Assembly (NCBI GenBank): GCA_003991915.1
Contig: RQTK01000022.1
Span: 323,531 to 387,530, forward strand
Direction: 5' to 3'
Length of the DNA stretch: 64,000 nt
Origin: Elysia chlorotica
Lineage: Eukaryota; Mollusca; Gastropoda; Plakobranchidae
Below are positions 1-14,033 of the stretch, piece by piece. The position numbers and the translations under genes were made by a program. Under the pieces are notes generated by a model. It was not told where the DNA came from and did not search any database. It saw only the letters and a list, made by a program, of their open reading frames with translations. Each line of letters opens with the position of its first letter. Position 1 is the stretch's first letter.

Positions 1-1873
<1,873 letters not shown>

Positions 1874-2066
1874 TAATTGTAACAGCTACAAAATACACAG
1901 GAACTTTACCCAATTTAAATAAATGTTGAAATTTAAGCTTGAGTTGTTTCGGTGCTCGAAATTTAAGCTGAATTGTAACAGCTACAAAATGCAAAGAAAT
2001 TTTTACACAATTTAAATAAATGTTGAAATTTAAGCTTGAGTTGTTTCGATGCTCGAAATTTAAGCT
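1874..2066. repeat. Tandem duplication, 97-bp unit x2
   Basis: Two head-to-tail units, 1874-1970 and 1971-2066. Both start AATTGTAACAGCTACAAAAT and end in CGAAATTTAAGCT. They differ at a handful of positions. A shorter motif, GAAATTTAAGCT, also recurs within each unit. Confidence 0.9.
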
Positions 2067-2655
2067 AGAAAAATGTTTTCCGGTGCGGCGTGCTGAAATG
2101 AATAATCGGGATATCGTGCAGAGTTTAATCACGCTAGATGGCATTTCATGCTGGTTTCTCACGATCCGTTTCACTGTAGTTTGAGATAGTGTATGATATG
2201 GCGCCAATGAACGCACAAGTAAAACTAAAAGAGGACTATATTCCTTATGTTCATTGTGTAGTGTCCATTGTTTAGCATCGCTCTATAGTTGCAAGTGATG
2301 CATGTGGTACACTATCTTTTCGAATGAACAAGACGTTTGTACATCAATTGATCTAAGCTATTTTTCTTTTACATTAATTCGAAAAGGAAACTAACTGAAG
2401 TACTATTATTTTTATATTTATTGAATTCCAAACCTTACTATGTAGTTTTGAAATGGGGTAGATGCATAGCTTCACGCAGTTGATTTGAGCTTAATCCATT
2501 TTCGTATTATTCTCAATAGCTTTAACAAACTCCATAACGTTCGTACTCACTTTAACAATGAACAATTTCAATAAGGTATGGTTGTTGCCAATATTACAAT
2601 ATTTTTCTGAAAAAAAGATGAATAAAGAGATTGGGAGATATGTCATGGATGTCAA
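2067..2655. other. Unique AT-rich DNA, no gene seen
   Basis: No repeat or exon-like segment could be supported. Confidence 0.5.
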
Positions 2656-2689
<34 letters not shown>

Positions 2690-2707
2690 TGTAATAATAA
2701 TAATAAT
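2656..2707 (+). repeat. (AAT)n trinucleotide repeat, interrupted
   Basis: AAT units with ACT and TGT interruptions. They give a poly-Asn frame on plus and a Leu-rich frame on minus, both spurious. Confidence 0.9.
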
Positions 2708-3518
2708 GGAGCTAAGCGCAAAATTCATATGTTTTTGGATATTTTGGATAGATCCAAAACTGGCATAACAAGTGATAGCAAGTTCGGCGAGAAAATAATA
2801 ATTATTGAAACATGTTTCGTTTTGGTTAAAACGCGAGAGTAAAACTAAGCCTACTTTAAGACTTGATGGCCTGTAAATACAACTAAAAGCATCTAGGCCA
2901 AATCACTTATGACTTATAAAAAGTATAAACAAAAGATTACAAAATAGTATATTCTGAGTAATACTTATTCATCTGCAATCATTTAGCTAGCTGTGTACAT
3001 CTGACAATCTCTGCGAATTTCGTGCGTTTCCAACAGATAATAACAATACAACACTTATTGATCTAGTGCTGCTATAATTCCATCCACATGACATGTCATT
3101 GGCTATGTTTGCTAAATCTGAAACAATTGCGATCTGTTGTTTTTAAACAAATCTAATATACGTGTCAAGAAGTAGTTACAGGCCAAAAGATTAAGAGAAA
3201 AAAGATTTTAGAAGAAGAGAGAGACAAAGACACGAACGGAAGTCCAAAGGGCAAAGCTTTGTGAAAGTGTATAAAAAATGTCGAGTTTTAGCGAGTTGGA
3301 AAGGTAAATTGAGACTTGAGATCGAATGGTAAAAACCGTCAGATGATTATGGGATGACAACGACGGATGAGAGATCCCTGGAGACGAACACAAAGTGGGA
3401 AAACCTAACGGGAAATCCCACAGGAGATTACAAAGCCGCGACCTGTTGTGTATGTTTAGCTGCCTTGTTTGACATTCTTTGTCAAAGAGGCTTGAAAAGC
3501 TTTGACGTTTTTTCTCCT
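2708..3518. other. Unique DNA, no supported gene
   Basis: Around 3354-3480 GC content rises and a short ORF begins with ATG and runs past a GTATGT donor-like site. There is no clear acceptor and no recognisable domain, so it is not called as a gene. Confidence 0.4.
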
Positions 3519-3611
3519 ACTTCGAAATTGCATAACATTCGATCAAAGTTGGCTCTAATTTATTTCTCTACTTCGAAATTGCATAACATTCGATCAAAGT
3601 TGGCTCTAATT
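3519..3611. repeat. Tandem duplication, 51-bp unit
   Basis: ACTTCGAAATTGCATAACAT starts at 3519 and again at 3570. The following bases, through TTGGCTCTAATT, match in both copies. The second copy is essentially unmutated, so the event is recent. Confidence 0.92.
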
Positions 3612-3835
3612 CACGGCAGGAGCTTGTTTAAAAAAAAGATCCTGTTCACGTTAAAGTTTGGTTAAGTGGTAAGCTTATATGATTTCGATCTTTTGTACGA
3701 ATACTGTGTCAACATATTTTACTTACCTAGATGCTAATCTTATTTATTGATCTTTTTTTCATTTCTCTCTTTTGCTCGTTGCTCTTCTCAATCGTTTTCT
3801 TTGTTACTGTCTCCCTTCGCCCCCGCACTATCTCT

Positions 3836-3836
3836 C

Positions 3837-3871
<35 letters not shown>

Positions 3872-3914
3872 CCTCTCCCTCTCTCTCCCTCTCTCTCTCT
3901 CTCTCTTCTCTCTT

Positions 3915-3966
<52 letters not shown>

Positions 3967-3989
3967 ATCTCTCTCTTCACTCTCTCTTT

Positions 3990-4023
<34 letters not shown>

Positions 4024-4040
4024 CCTCTCCCTCTCTCTCT
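3836..4040 (+). repeat. Compound CT-rich microsatellite
   Basis: About 200 bp of CT with CCCT, TTCT and TATC interruptions. It gives Ser/Leu ORFs in all three plus frames. Confidence 0.95.
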
Positions 4041-4090
4041 GGGTTTATCTTCTTAGGTCCCCTAGGATATCCTAATATATCGAACCCCTG
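4041..4090 (+). repeat. Possible repeat element flank fused to a CT array
   Basis: The bases directly after the CT array (GGGTTTATCTTCTTAGGTCC onward to about 4085) resemble the bases directly after the CT array at 56713. The shared pattern is GGGTTTA, then GGTTCC/GGTCCC, then ATCCTA and a TATA-GAC-like end. Identity is only moderate. Confidence 0.35.
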
Positions 4091-5467
4091 TGAGATCATT
4101 TATATAAAAATAATGAGGATAATGAGGCAATGATGTCCGGCATGGGGGTAGCCAATATGTCCAAGTCGCTGCTCTACTGAAATGAACACATTTGTTGTTC
4201 ACAAAAACGGTATCAGTGGTCTGTTATTATTTATTTTAAAGTACCACAAGGGTTAAGACTGCATAGTAGGCCTTCTGTCAAGTTATTTTTTTAATTCCGA
4301 TCGTAACCCCACAAAACAACCCCGATGTAATATGTTTCAGGTGTAAATTAAAGGCCCTTAGTGTAACTGTTTGAGTAATTTTATGACTTAACCTTTTATT
4401 TTTAGAAGCCTCGATCAAAGTGGAAGTTTTAAAATTTCAATAAAAAATGTTCTATTTCAGGAAAACTGGGTGTTACTAATTCTATGTTGATATTAATAAA
4501 TAAACACACAATATTTGTGCAACAGATGCGTCTTAATGTTATTTCTTTAAGGTCTTTTGAAATCAAGTAAGCCTGGGAGATTTTAAGGAGTTTAAAAGAG
4601 AATCAATCCAGAAATGTCTCCCCCAGGTTTAAAAAGGAATGCGATTGGCAAAGAAGCCCGACATCTCACTGGGGTGCAAATGTCTGCTCGGGAAACAGAA
4701 GTGTCAAAACAGAATGAATTTTTAAACGTTGTGCCGAATCCTACCTGATGTTTGTTATTAAAAAAAAAAAAGTGGGCGCGCTATACCCAAGCAGTTTTTC
4801 TTCTTCGATTTAAGTTTACGACATTTGTTGTTGTTGTTGTCCGAGTAAATTCTAATTTCTTTTTTTTATCATTACAAGTGTAAACTTTCGAAGCTGAAAT
4901 GAAATATATATATATCACCTGTATTGAGATCTTGTGTATTTCCTATCTAGTATTTACACCAGCTTACGATTTAATTGTAGACTTAAATTAAGTTATGATT
5001 CTTTTCCAGGAAGTACTTACATTTTTATTCTAAGATACTAATGGGCTGAGATCACTTTGGAAAAAACATGTTTAAAATGCTGTGGTCCAAATCCAAATAA
5101 TACAGTGATCCTATACTTTAGGGAACATCACCTAAATACACAATTATACGTATACATAATTATTTTTAAAAAAATCGTTTTAAACGTACATACTTTGGTG
5201 GGATACTTGAGTATCTACAATCCTTCCTCAAGAAAAGCAATTCAGGAGTACCATACAAAAATTCGTACATTTTATCATGTAAACAGTGAGCGAACAGACA
5301 AATAATTTATATGTTAAAACAAAACATCTTGATAGATGAAAAACGGCTTAAATATAAATTTTAATTTTTGTGATATGTGTTTATCTGCACGAAGTTACAA
5401 ATTTAAATTTATACAAATATTTGGTCTGTTGTATAAAAATATTTTAAGCCGTTGCGATATTTCAATT

Positions 5468-5469
<2 letters not shown>
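4091..5469. other. Unique AT-rich DNA, no gene seen
   Basis: A slightly less AT-rich patch at about 4560-4740 has no open frame of note. The segment after a good acceptor-like TTCTTTTCCAG at about 5008 closes in all frames quickly. Confidence 0.5.

Positions 5470-5511
<42 letters not shown>
5470..5511 (+). repeat. (AAC)n trinucleotide repeat
   Basis: About 13 uninterrupted AAC units. Confidence 0.95.
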
Positions 5512-7179
5512 TACATGTTTTTTTTTAACATTAGAAATAAAGGAAATTAATTTATGCTTCTTCAATAGTTTTACATCTTTTTAGAAATGTTTAAACTAAA
5601 GTATCATTGTGAATAAAAATTTTACTTTTTACCTTACTCTTAATTTACGGAGTACAAAAGCGTTATATTGCAAAAAAATCAAAGAGTTTAGAAATAAGGA
5701 CTCACCCCAACATCATCATAACTTGTGGTAAAAGTTAATTATTCTTTATGGAACTTCTACTTCCATCAATTAAAATGGAGTAAACGTATCTTTAACATAT
5801 GGTCCAGCCTTGGCCTAAAAATATCCATTTTTATGATCATACAACAGTAAAAGCCATCATAAAAATTATTCTTGGTAGTACCTTGGAGTGAGTACGCCAT
5901 CTGTGGAGGGATAGAGAATTGCACATTTTTGCTTTATGAGTCCTATAAGACATAAGCCCTTCGTATTCGGCATCAATCATCATTGGTATGATATAGTGTG
6001 AATGGAAGGTGAAGTCTAACAATCGAATTAAAAATTGATCTTGTGTTATGTCTTTTATCCTGGCTAGATGTCTTTCTTTCAGTTTCTCTCTTAACTTTCT
6101 GAGAATGTCTTTCCATAATGTTTATCTTTTTTAAGTTACAGTCAATCTGTTCTTTTGTCTCCATTGGTCTTCCATTTTATGACTTAATTGTACAGTCATG
6201 TACCATATAAGAAAATGCCTTAGAGCTATTACAACATTCTATGTTCCAATGTCTTCGCAGTTTATCCTCATGTCTCTCTTTGCTTTTCAATTATATCTAT
6301 GTTGCTCTACAACTCTTTAATCTGTATTAACTCTCTCCATATTTACATTTATAAAGAGCATCTGTTGGCCGTAAAAAAACTTTATCAAAATATTGTATAA
6401 GTCTATCGTGTCTGATCATCATGCTTTTAGGCACGTGCTGACAATGATATCTAATTTCACTTTATTCCACTATTCTCTATTCTTTTGTCAATATCATTCT
6501 ATGTTCTTCTGCTTTTTATAAGACAAAGACTAAGCCTTCCTTTATGGTAGAAGTACATATATTTCTCCTTATTTAACTAAGACTTGAAGAAAGAAGCTAC
6601 AAAACATTAGGCATCAGTAAGTCAAGGGAGTGTTTATACATTATGTCGCATGCTCAAAGATTTAAAAAAAACCCAACTAATTTCAAATCTCTCTTTTTTT
6701 CTTTAGATATGATACTGTTTGATACATGTAATTAAAATTCAAAGTGTACATCTTCACGATAGAGACGATATTATGTTTACTTAAATTCTAATTTGATATT
6801 GATGGAAAATATTTCAATAAAAGAAATTTAACTACCAAATATGGATTCATTTTAGGTGGAAATAAAAAAAAATCAAACGCGGACGCAGAAAGAGTCCCCG
6901 TAAGAAGAGATAAACAGACACATTGTTAGGGTTAATGTGCATTTGGAAAAAAGCTTATGCCTGTTCCAATTCATTAGAAAAAAAATATCAGTAAAATAAT
7001 GAGTAGCTAAAAACTGATAACATTAATGTCACCTCTCACTCACCTGTTTCGAAATACGTTTCTGGTACTTATTGAAAGGAACCCACTGAAAAGGAAGAGT
7101 GAAATACTGTCTCAACTGCATGTTTTGTAGGGAAGTAGGCCCTATGTGAGAAAAGGAAAAAAAAAGGTGGAGCGAGAAA
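5512..7179. other. Unique AT-rich DNA, no gene seen
   Basis: Pyrimidine-rich between about 5900 and 6500, with scattered CTCT and TCTT motifs. Short minus-strand frames are present without splice support or a recognisable domain. Confidence 0.5.
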
Positions 7180-7460
7180 TCTTGTTATTACATTGCCCAC
7201 ATTCCCTCAAGCGTCAAAATCCTTGCCTTGTCCCCTAGCTTTATGAAAGTCGGTCCCTTTTTCAGCGGCCAATAAAATCCATTTAACCTAGAAGGAGATG
7301 ATCGCTTTAGACTTCACCATATTATTATCTGAGGATAGAGGGCGAAACTGGAACATGACAAGCGATGTGTTGCGGGTGTCTCAACTCACAGCCAGAGCTT
7401 GTAGCATGGATTCTAGACCAGCGACTGCCAAAGACTTGAACGTGCATTAATGGAATGGGA
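7180..7460. other. GC-richer, high-complexity island (possible regulatory element)
   Basis: This segment keeps more G+C and CpG than its surroundings and has no low-complexity sequence. It contains GGCCAATAAAATCC (CCAAT at 7269-7273 abutting an AATAAAA homeodomain-like core). No coding frame stands out. Regulatory function is an inference from composition only. Confidence 0.25.
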
Positions 7461-7846
7461 TTTTATGTTGCTTTTTGGTTTTTTGAAAAAATTACCGTTT
7501 GTGCTACAAATAGCTATTTCTCTTGCTTTGTTTATTAGAGTAAGTACAAGGGGACTTTATAATTAAAATACCAACGCTAAAAGGCAAAAAAATATTACGT
7601 TTATGTAAAAGCTCTTTTGGCTCACATAATATGGGGCTTTATATAAAAGGGAGGAATAGAACACATATTATAGCAATATTCAATCCACAGTTTATATAAC
7701 TATGCATATGTTAAAATTTAAACTGTAAAAAATAATGCCTATGTCTCTATCTCTGTCTGTCAATTTGCCTCTATTTGAGATGATGTCCGTCTCCACATCT
7801 CTTTCGCACTCTTTTAACTAACTCATATTTCAACGGTATTATCGGA

Positions 7847-8140
7847 AATTATTATTATTAATTATTATTATTATNNNNNNNNNNNNNNNNNNNNNNNNNN
7901 NNNNNNNNNNNNNNNNNNNNNNNNNNNNNNNNNNNNNNNNNNNNNNNNNNNNNNNNNNNNNNNNNNNNNNNNNNNNNNNNNNNNNNNNNNNNNNNNNNNN
8001 NNNNNNNNNNNNNNNNNNNNNNNNNNNNNNNNNNNNNNNNNNNNNNNNNNNNNNNNNNNNNNNNNNNNNNNNNNNNNNNNNNNNNNNNNNNNNNNNNNNN
8101 NNNNNNNNNNNNNNNNNNNNNNNNNNNNNNNNNNNNNNNN

Positions 8141-8224
<84 letters not shown>
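7847..8224 (+). repeat. (ATT)n array containing an assembly gap
   Basis: ATT units run into an N gap (7875-8140) and resume as a pure ATT run from 8141 to about 8224. The true array length is unknown. Confidence 0.95.
7875..8140. other. Assembly gap (266 N)
   Basis: Unresolved bases inside an ATT microsatellite, so the break is most likely repeat-induced. Confidence 0.99.
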
Positions 8225-8225
<1 letters not shown>

Positions 8226-8667
8226 TTCTGATTTATTTGTGTGTTTTAAATAATTTAAACCGATAAAAATTGATCACTTGTAATACGCTGATATATGCTG
8301 AATATCTATGGAACAAAATTGAAGCCATTGTAATTTATTCCGTAAATGAGAGTTCAAACGCAGAGAAACGACGAGTTTTGTTTTGTTTTTGTTTTTGTAA
8401 CATTCGTCTTACTAACATTTTATGTATAAACGTTACCTTCAATGCTCGAACTGCTTTGTTCACTTCAATTTTTACGATGATCTCGAGACTATTTAAAAAG
8501 ACGCCAACGTCTTTCTACTCCAATTTTGATAGTCATTAAGGTTGGTGAGCAGAATTTTAATGTGGGCATTATGCAGATTGATGCTAACACAATCCCAGGC
8601 TGGTACTAAAACTGAGAGGGTCCACACGATGCAGACTTCGGCTGAATACAGGAGTCGAGTATGTGCT

Positions 8668-8671
<4 letters not shown>
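8225..8671. other. Unique AT-rich DNA, no supported gene
   Basis: Contains an 89-codon open frame from 8270 with no splice sites or domain that I can recognise. It is probably chance. Confidence 0.4.
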
Positions 8672-8734
<63 letters not shown>

Positions 8735-8737
8735 GAT

Positions 8738-8794
<57 letters not shown>

Positions 8795-8819
8795 TTCTAT
8801 CTATCTATCTATCTCTCTC

Positions 8820-8886
<67 letters not shown>
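8672..8886 (+). repeat. Compound (CT)n-(TATC)n microsatellite
   Basis: A CT tract to about 8786 with a short TGATTGT interruption, followed by CTAT/TATC tetranucleotide units to about 8886. The Ser-Leu and Ile-Tyr-Leu-Ser ORFs here are low-complexity artefacts. Confidence 0.97.
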
Positions 8887-8887
<1 letters not shown>

Positions 8888-10132
8888 CATTGTATTTATC
8901 TATCCTTATTTTTTCACTCCTCCACTCTTTATCTTTTTATATCTAATTATTTATCTATGCTTCTTTTTTCACCCCATCACTCTTTATCTTTTTATATCCC
9001 TCTCTCTCTCCATCTCTTTCTTTCTTTATCTTTCTATACCAAACACGCTCACCCTCTCCAGTTTCTGCTGAAAAAAAGAAAAAAAACTTTAAGGTATTCA
9101 ACTCGTAAATATTGGGGTTTTTTTTCTTTTACTCCAAGGCTCTCTGCACTGCCTCCATTTGCATTTTCTAACAGATCACATTGCAACACTTTTGTAATAA
9201 AAAAAACTTTCAGAATTATTCATAGATAGAAAAAAGAGGGGGAGGGATGTCCAATACACTTGGAAATACTACAAGCGATTGTTATATCCAGACACATAAA
9301 AATCTCACAGAAAGACAGTCACAAACGGCAAAAAGTAGTGCAAAACATTACTCTATCAGGATTGACTTTGATGCAAAACAACAAAATTCACTTTAGGATA
9401 ATCCTCACACTTTCGTGATGCTGTCAGTCATCGTTCTGAGAAGCAAAGTCCATGGTACAGTACTAAGGCTTTGAACAACAAAAAAACAGACAACATAAGA
9501 AGAAAACAAAAGTGAAAACCAGTTAAAAAACGGAAATAAGTACCGTGAAAGATTTTAGTAGTGAGTGATGTGTTTTCATCTGTTGGGTGTGGGAATAACA
9601 GTGGTACTCTTTTATTCTCTGTCTCTCTATCTCTCTGTCTCTCTGCCTTTATCCGACTGTCATATTCCCACATGACATGTTTTTCTTCATTCAAGTTCCG
9701 TGACTAGTTTCCGTGATCACTAATACTACGCTCAAAAGTGTGTACTTTTAAAATGACAAAAATAATTAAGATTCGACTTGACAGTAATCCATGGATTAGA
9801 TCAAGTAAGCCATTGACCAGAGAGTTGTATTATGTGGATACTTCGTCTACCAGTTAAGTAGGCTTTGTAGGAAAATAGAAATTAAACAAAATTAATACTT
9901 TTCCGAAGAGACGGACAACCGAATAATATGATAACGATAAGGAGAGAATAGTGTGCCTTTTGCTTATATAGTCAAGTGAGTTTTATAAATCTATAACAAT
10001 TACTTTCTTAGCATTTAATTATGGTAGTTCAGGGGTACCGCAACCCAACGATCAACATATTTTTCACTTGAAACAAGTAAAAACCGCGTTACATGATGTA
10101 GTAGAAAAAGTAAGTTTTGGACTTTTCTGTAA
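8887..10132. other. Pyrimidine-rich then unique AT-rich DNA, no gene seen
   Basis: To about 9060 it is a degraded CT/TTTATC tract. Beyond that it is ordinary AT-rich sequence with no supported feature. Confidence 0.5.
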
Positions 10133-10330
<198 letters not shown>

Positions 10331-10438
10331 ATAGTTTTAGGTACTTAACCACTAAGTTTACGTATAAGTAGGCTTTTAGTGAAGATGATCGAAAATGATT
10401 AACGTTTGTGTTATCACAACTCTCGACTTGTAGATATA

Positions 10439-10473
10439 CATACATATATATATATATTAATATATATATATAT

Positions 10474-10508
<35 letters not shown>

Positions 10509-10522
10509 TTAAAGAGAGAGCA
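10439..10522 (+). repeat. (AT)n followed by (GA)n
   Basis: ATAT blocks (10443-10474) lead into a GA run (10478-10506) and a second short GA block. It is the only GA-oriented dinucleotide run noted left of 57 kb. Confidence 0.92.
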
Positions 10523-10604
10523 CCTATGGAGGAAGATTATAAATCCCAAACCATTTCTATACAGCTCAACATACATTGATAAAAACATGCATTCAATCAC
10601 CGTA

Positions 10605-10930
10605 AAGCTTCTTTATACGTGTACCTCTCCATCAACGAAAATGGCTGCCCTTCCTCCGGAGACCCTAACTAATCTTTGTTTTATGGCCGTCCAATCAGTA
10701 AATGTCTAATAATTGTCCATGTGACGGGCATGGAATGGCATCGATATGGGACCTCTATCAAGTATTAAGGTCAGTCCTGTCTATCTATAGACCACTAAAG
10801 AGTAGAACTTTATCTTGAGGGTGTGATAAATGAGCAGGGTTTATACATTACTCATTGAAGGTCCAAGGGGGCAATGATTAAGCTCTGAGACTTCGTTCAA
10901 TGACATCATGCTATTAGTTTAAATACAAAT
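10605..10930. other. Higher-complexity island with CCAAT and possible first exon
   Basis: GC-richer than its neighbours. It contains a SOX-like CTTTGTT (10674-10680), CCAAT (10691-10695) and TAATAATTG. A strong-context ATG (AAAATGGCTG at 10640) opens a 22-codon frame starting MAALPPETLTNLCF. The frame meets a weak donor, TCA/GTAAAT, near 10697 and closes at a TAA near 10709. It could be a regulatory element, a small first exon or neither. Confidence 0.22.
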
Positions 10931-11459
10931 GGTTTCACAAGTAGTACCTGAACGAAATAGGTTTCTTTTAAAGAACATAAAAATGCATTTTAAACAACTT
11001 CGTGGTGCTCTGAGAACGGTTTTAAATTGTGATTATATAAATATTAATATTATTGAAAACAATACAATTCTTTATAAAATTACTATCATATTGATATAAA
11101 AGTAATTATACTTCATTTAATAACTTAAATTTTTTTGTCAATGGGATATTCTAACCCTTGAGCTATAATCAACTCTTGCAAAATATTAGGTGTTTTTTTT
11201 CCAAATCCAATGGAATAATATGACTGAGTTGAGAAAGCGCAATGAAAAAGATATTTGTCCTTTACATTTGTTTCGATTGCCATTTTATAGAATGTAATGA
11301 GACACAATTGTTATTGGTGCTGATATAAACTTCAAAATAGATTGAAAATATTTATTGCAAAATTTAAAAAAAATCAATTCTAAACGTATAAAGAGAGGTA
11401 TTTTTTATTTTTTAAACTAAAAAATACATGTTAAAGCTATCAAATACCAAACGTGTTTC
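10931..11459. other. Unique AT-rich DNA, no gene seen
   Basis: Very AT-rich with short chance frames. Confidence 0.5.
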
Positions 11460-11640
11460 TGGAATCCAGGCAGATTTGGGCTAACAAAACAAGATGACCG
11501 GATTTACGTGGTTAGAGCTCGACATTGGCCTCAAAGTGAGGCTTTGCCTGAGGACATGCGATAGCGATGACGTCAACACACGTTCCGGCCTTGTCAAACG
11601 CGACACTGCGTGGTTAATGACTTTGAGCATGTTTATGTTG
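11460..11640. other. GC-richer island with a palindromic CRE-like site
   Basis: Contains a full TGACGTCA at 11568-11575, a CREB/ATF consensus, in a CpG-containing stretch. Function is not shown by sequence alone. Confidence 0.22.
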
Positions 11641-13042
11641 TTTCACATTAAAGCGATCTAATATATATATAGGCCTATAATTTTTTTGTTATGTAGTTCA
11701 TTGTTTAATTCACATTAGAGTTAAAGCTCAATTTCCCCCAAAAAGATAAATGAAGTAATTCTTATCTTAGCCACATGCTTTCCCAATATATAGGCTATCG
11801 TTGTTGTTTTTTTCGTTTGTTTGTTGTTGTTTTTTTGTATGGGAGGGGGGGGGGGGTAAAGAGGAAACTGTAAGTAGGGATGCCTGTATTAAAAACCAGT
11901 TTGGAATTAGGTTCAAATTTAATTAGATTTCGTTCTATTCTGACATTCTCGACGCAACTCTATGTAGATGTATTTGGATCAAAGCGTGTCTACTTGTGTG
12001 TGATAAATGTGTATAAATGTTATTCTTCCCGTTCTACTATTACAACTTTAAATCTCAGGCAAATTAATAATCACAAACCTATAAGCACGCTGCTAGATTC
12101 TGTTCGGAAAACTTTTATTATTTTTTTTTGTGATACTAATTGCCTTCACAATCAGTCATTTTGTTATGACAAAATATTCGACAGTATATCCGTGATAGCG
12201 CTATATGTGTTCAATTACTTTACATCATCAACACCATCTTTACTTTCAAATTGTCTAGCTAGAAGAGTAATTAACATACTCCTGAACATTAACAATCTTA
12301 AGCTAGTAGCATGACCTTTAAGTTACTTTTAATAAATCAAATAAGGAAAATGCCTTCACACCGGAGTTACAACGATGGAAAAACCTTTGGATGATTACCT
12401 CACAACGAAATTTTATTTGAATATAACCTAAATTTGCGATATTCCTCTATTTCATGTTCCAAAATGTGTTACAGATTAGACATGGGTGTCGAACTGGGTG
12501 AACGTTTCCACAAAAAATAAACACGAAGACTATCTAGACTACAACATTTAGACCCAATACGTATAGAAATGGGGATGGGGATGGGGAGTATAACAATTGA
12601 TAATAATAAAGTAACAACTAAATAAAAATAAATTTGTCTTCTTCTTTATAAACCCAAGCAAAAACCAAGCCCAATCTTTTTCTTAGCTCCCAATCAAAAG
12701 AAGCCCTCTTTAGTGTGTCGGTTGGAGTCAGTACCTATATGGAAGACTTTCCAATGATATTCCAATTAATCTAAAATTTAACCATTTTAGCGATTACAAT
12801 TATACAACAATTTAATTTTGAAAGAGTGGTCTATAATGTAAAACGAAACCGCATGCAATACATTGAAACAAAAAGATCCATAAAAACCAAGGCGTCCAAT
12901 GCTTGAAAGATAAACATTTTCAAAATAACCTATGTGGGAAAGCCCGTATGCTTTTTTCTTAGATAAAAAACTAAACTAATAAAAAAAAAAAAGGTGACCG
13001 TTTTTTATTCAAATCCATCTCGTCATACCGACCGAAATCACT
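11641..13042. other. Unique AT-rich DNA, no supported gene
   Basis: Holds a run of 12 G at about 11845-11856 and a 144-codon open frame from 11880 without recognisable domain or splice context. ACCAAGGCGTCCA near 12887 recalls the 31-bp unit at 46.8 kb but is a single short match. Confidence 0.4.
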
Positions 13043-13157
13043 AGGGTCGTAATTACAACGTAGCGGTAGCTTACAACTCATCGTAATGTTTCTTATTCCC
13101 AAATATTAAAAAGGAATCATAAGATTACCATTACTTTATACGAGTAATTACGACTCT
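13043..13157. mobile_element. Hairpin MITE-like relic (family copy 1)
   Basis: The ends are inverted repeats: AGGGTCGTAATTAC at the left (13043-13056) and GTAATTACGACTCT at the right (13144-13157), with 13 of 14 bases paired. The inner arms also pair imperfectly, for example GTAATGTTTCTTATTCC against GGAATCATAAGATTAC. A possible TA lies at each border. Its left half aligns with the elements at 36741 and 55432 through GGTAGCTTAC-CTCATCG and TTCTTATT. No coding capacity. Confidence 0.5.
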
Positions 13158-13256
13158 AATCCACAGTGGCGTATTTTAAAAGCCTGCGTAATATTAAAAG
13201 AAAATTATTTCTGACTTTGATTCATTATTTAAAAAAAAAAAAACACTTTATAAACG

Positions 13257-13291
13257 AAAAAAAATCTTGACAATGGTTCAAGATTTTTTTT
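13257..13291. repeat. Perfect 14-bp inverted repeat, 7-base loop
   Basis: AAAAAAAATCTTGA and TCAAGATTTTTTTT flank CAATGGT. It looks like a bacterial terminator, but the window is eukaryotic, so it is probably a chance or slippage-derived hairpin between A and T runs. Confidence 0.6.
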
Positions 13292-14033
13292 TTTTGCGAG
13301 TATCCTAACACCAAGGCATAGACTTAGAAATCTATATGGTAAGTTTTAACAAAGTCACTTATCAAAAACCGTCAACGTTATGAGATTTTCTATGGGACGA
13401 TTCTTGTCGCCGCAACTTTCTGATATAACGCGTTACTTGCCATTTCCCGAGTCTCTCTCGGTGAGCCAAACTATGTTCAAAGAACTCACCACTTACGGAA
13501 ATCAAGTTTTAGGATAAATGTCTTGTTGCATGTCTGATACTACGCTGGTTTCTGTCCAGGTTTAATCATGGAATTTTATTAAATTGCGCTCAATGTTTAA
13601 AAGGAAAGTAACTGCAAAACGTGTAAAAAATATATACGCAGGATAATTATTTAAAAATGTTAGCTTGGAGATTTTAAAAAAGTGCAGTGATTTATCCTCC
13701 GCAATAACATGCTTTGAGCTGAAGTATACAGTGATTTATCTCCCCAAAATGAAACAAACAACAACAACAACAATAAAATTACCTGGTGTATACAAAAATT
13801 TTAATCATTTCTGGGGACAGGTTACAAGTAAAAAAAAACATCAACCTTATTTTACAAGTAGTTAGATTTCCAATGTTGTTCTTGCTTTTAAAACAGTGAA
13901 ATACATTACTTCATAAAGAATAGAAGTATAGGGAATCTCTTCATTTGTACTTTTACGTTACATTAATTTTCCGTTCCATCGAGTGTTTTTGTTTCCTCTT
14001 AAATGCTAAAAACTAAAAGACCAACAATTTTAG
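13292..14033. other. Unique AT-rich DNA, no gene seen
   Basis: Only short AAC and poly-A runs were noted. Confidence 0.5.

Noticed and set aside
9040..9090. Minus-strand acceptor with long pyrimidine tract near 9065
   Set aside because: The exon that would follow is only about 15-40 bases of CT-array edge sequence.
11880..12314. 144-codon ORF
   Set aside because: No domain, splice site or codon pattern supports it; composition is like random AT-rich DNA.
13257..13291. Rho-independent terminator
   Set aside because: Hairpin followed by T run looks like one, but the genome is eukaryotic and there is no gene upstream.
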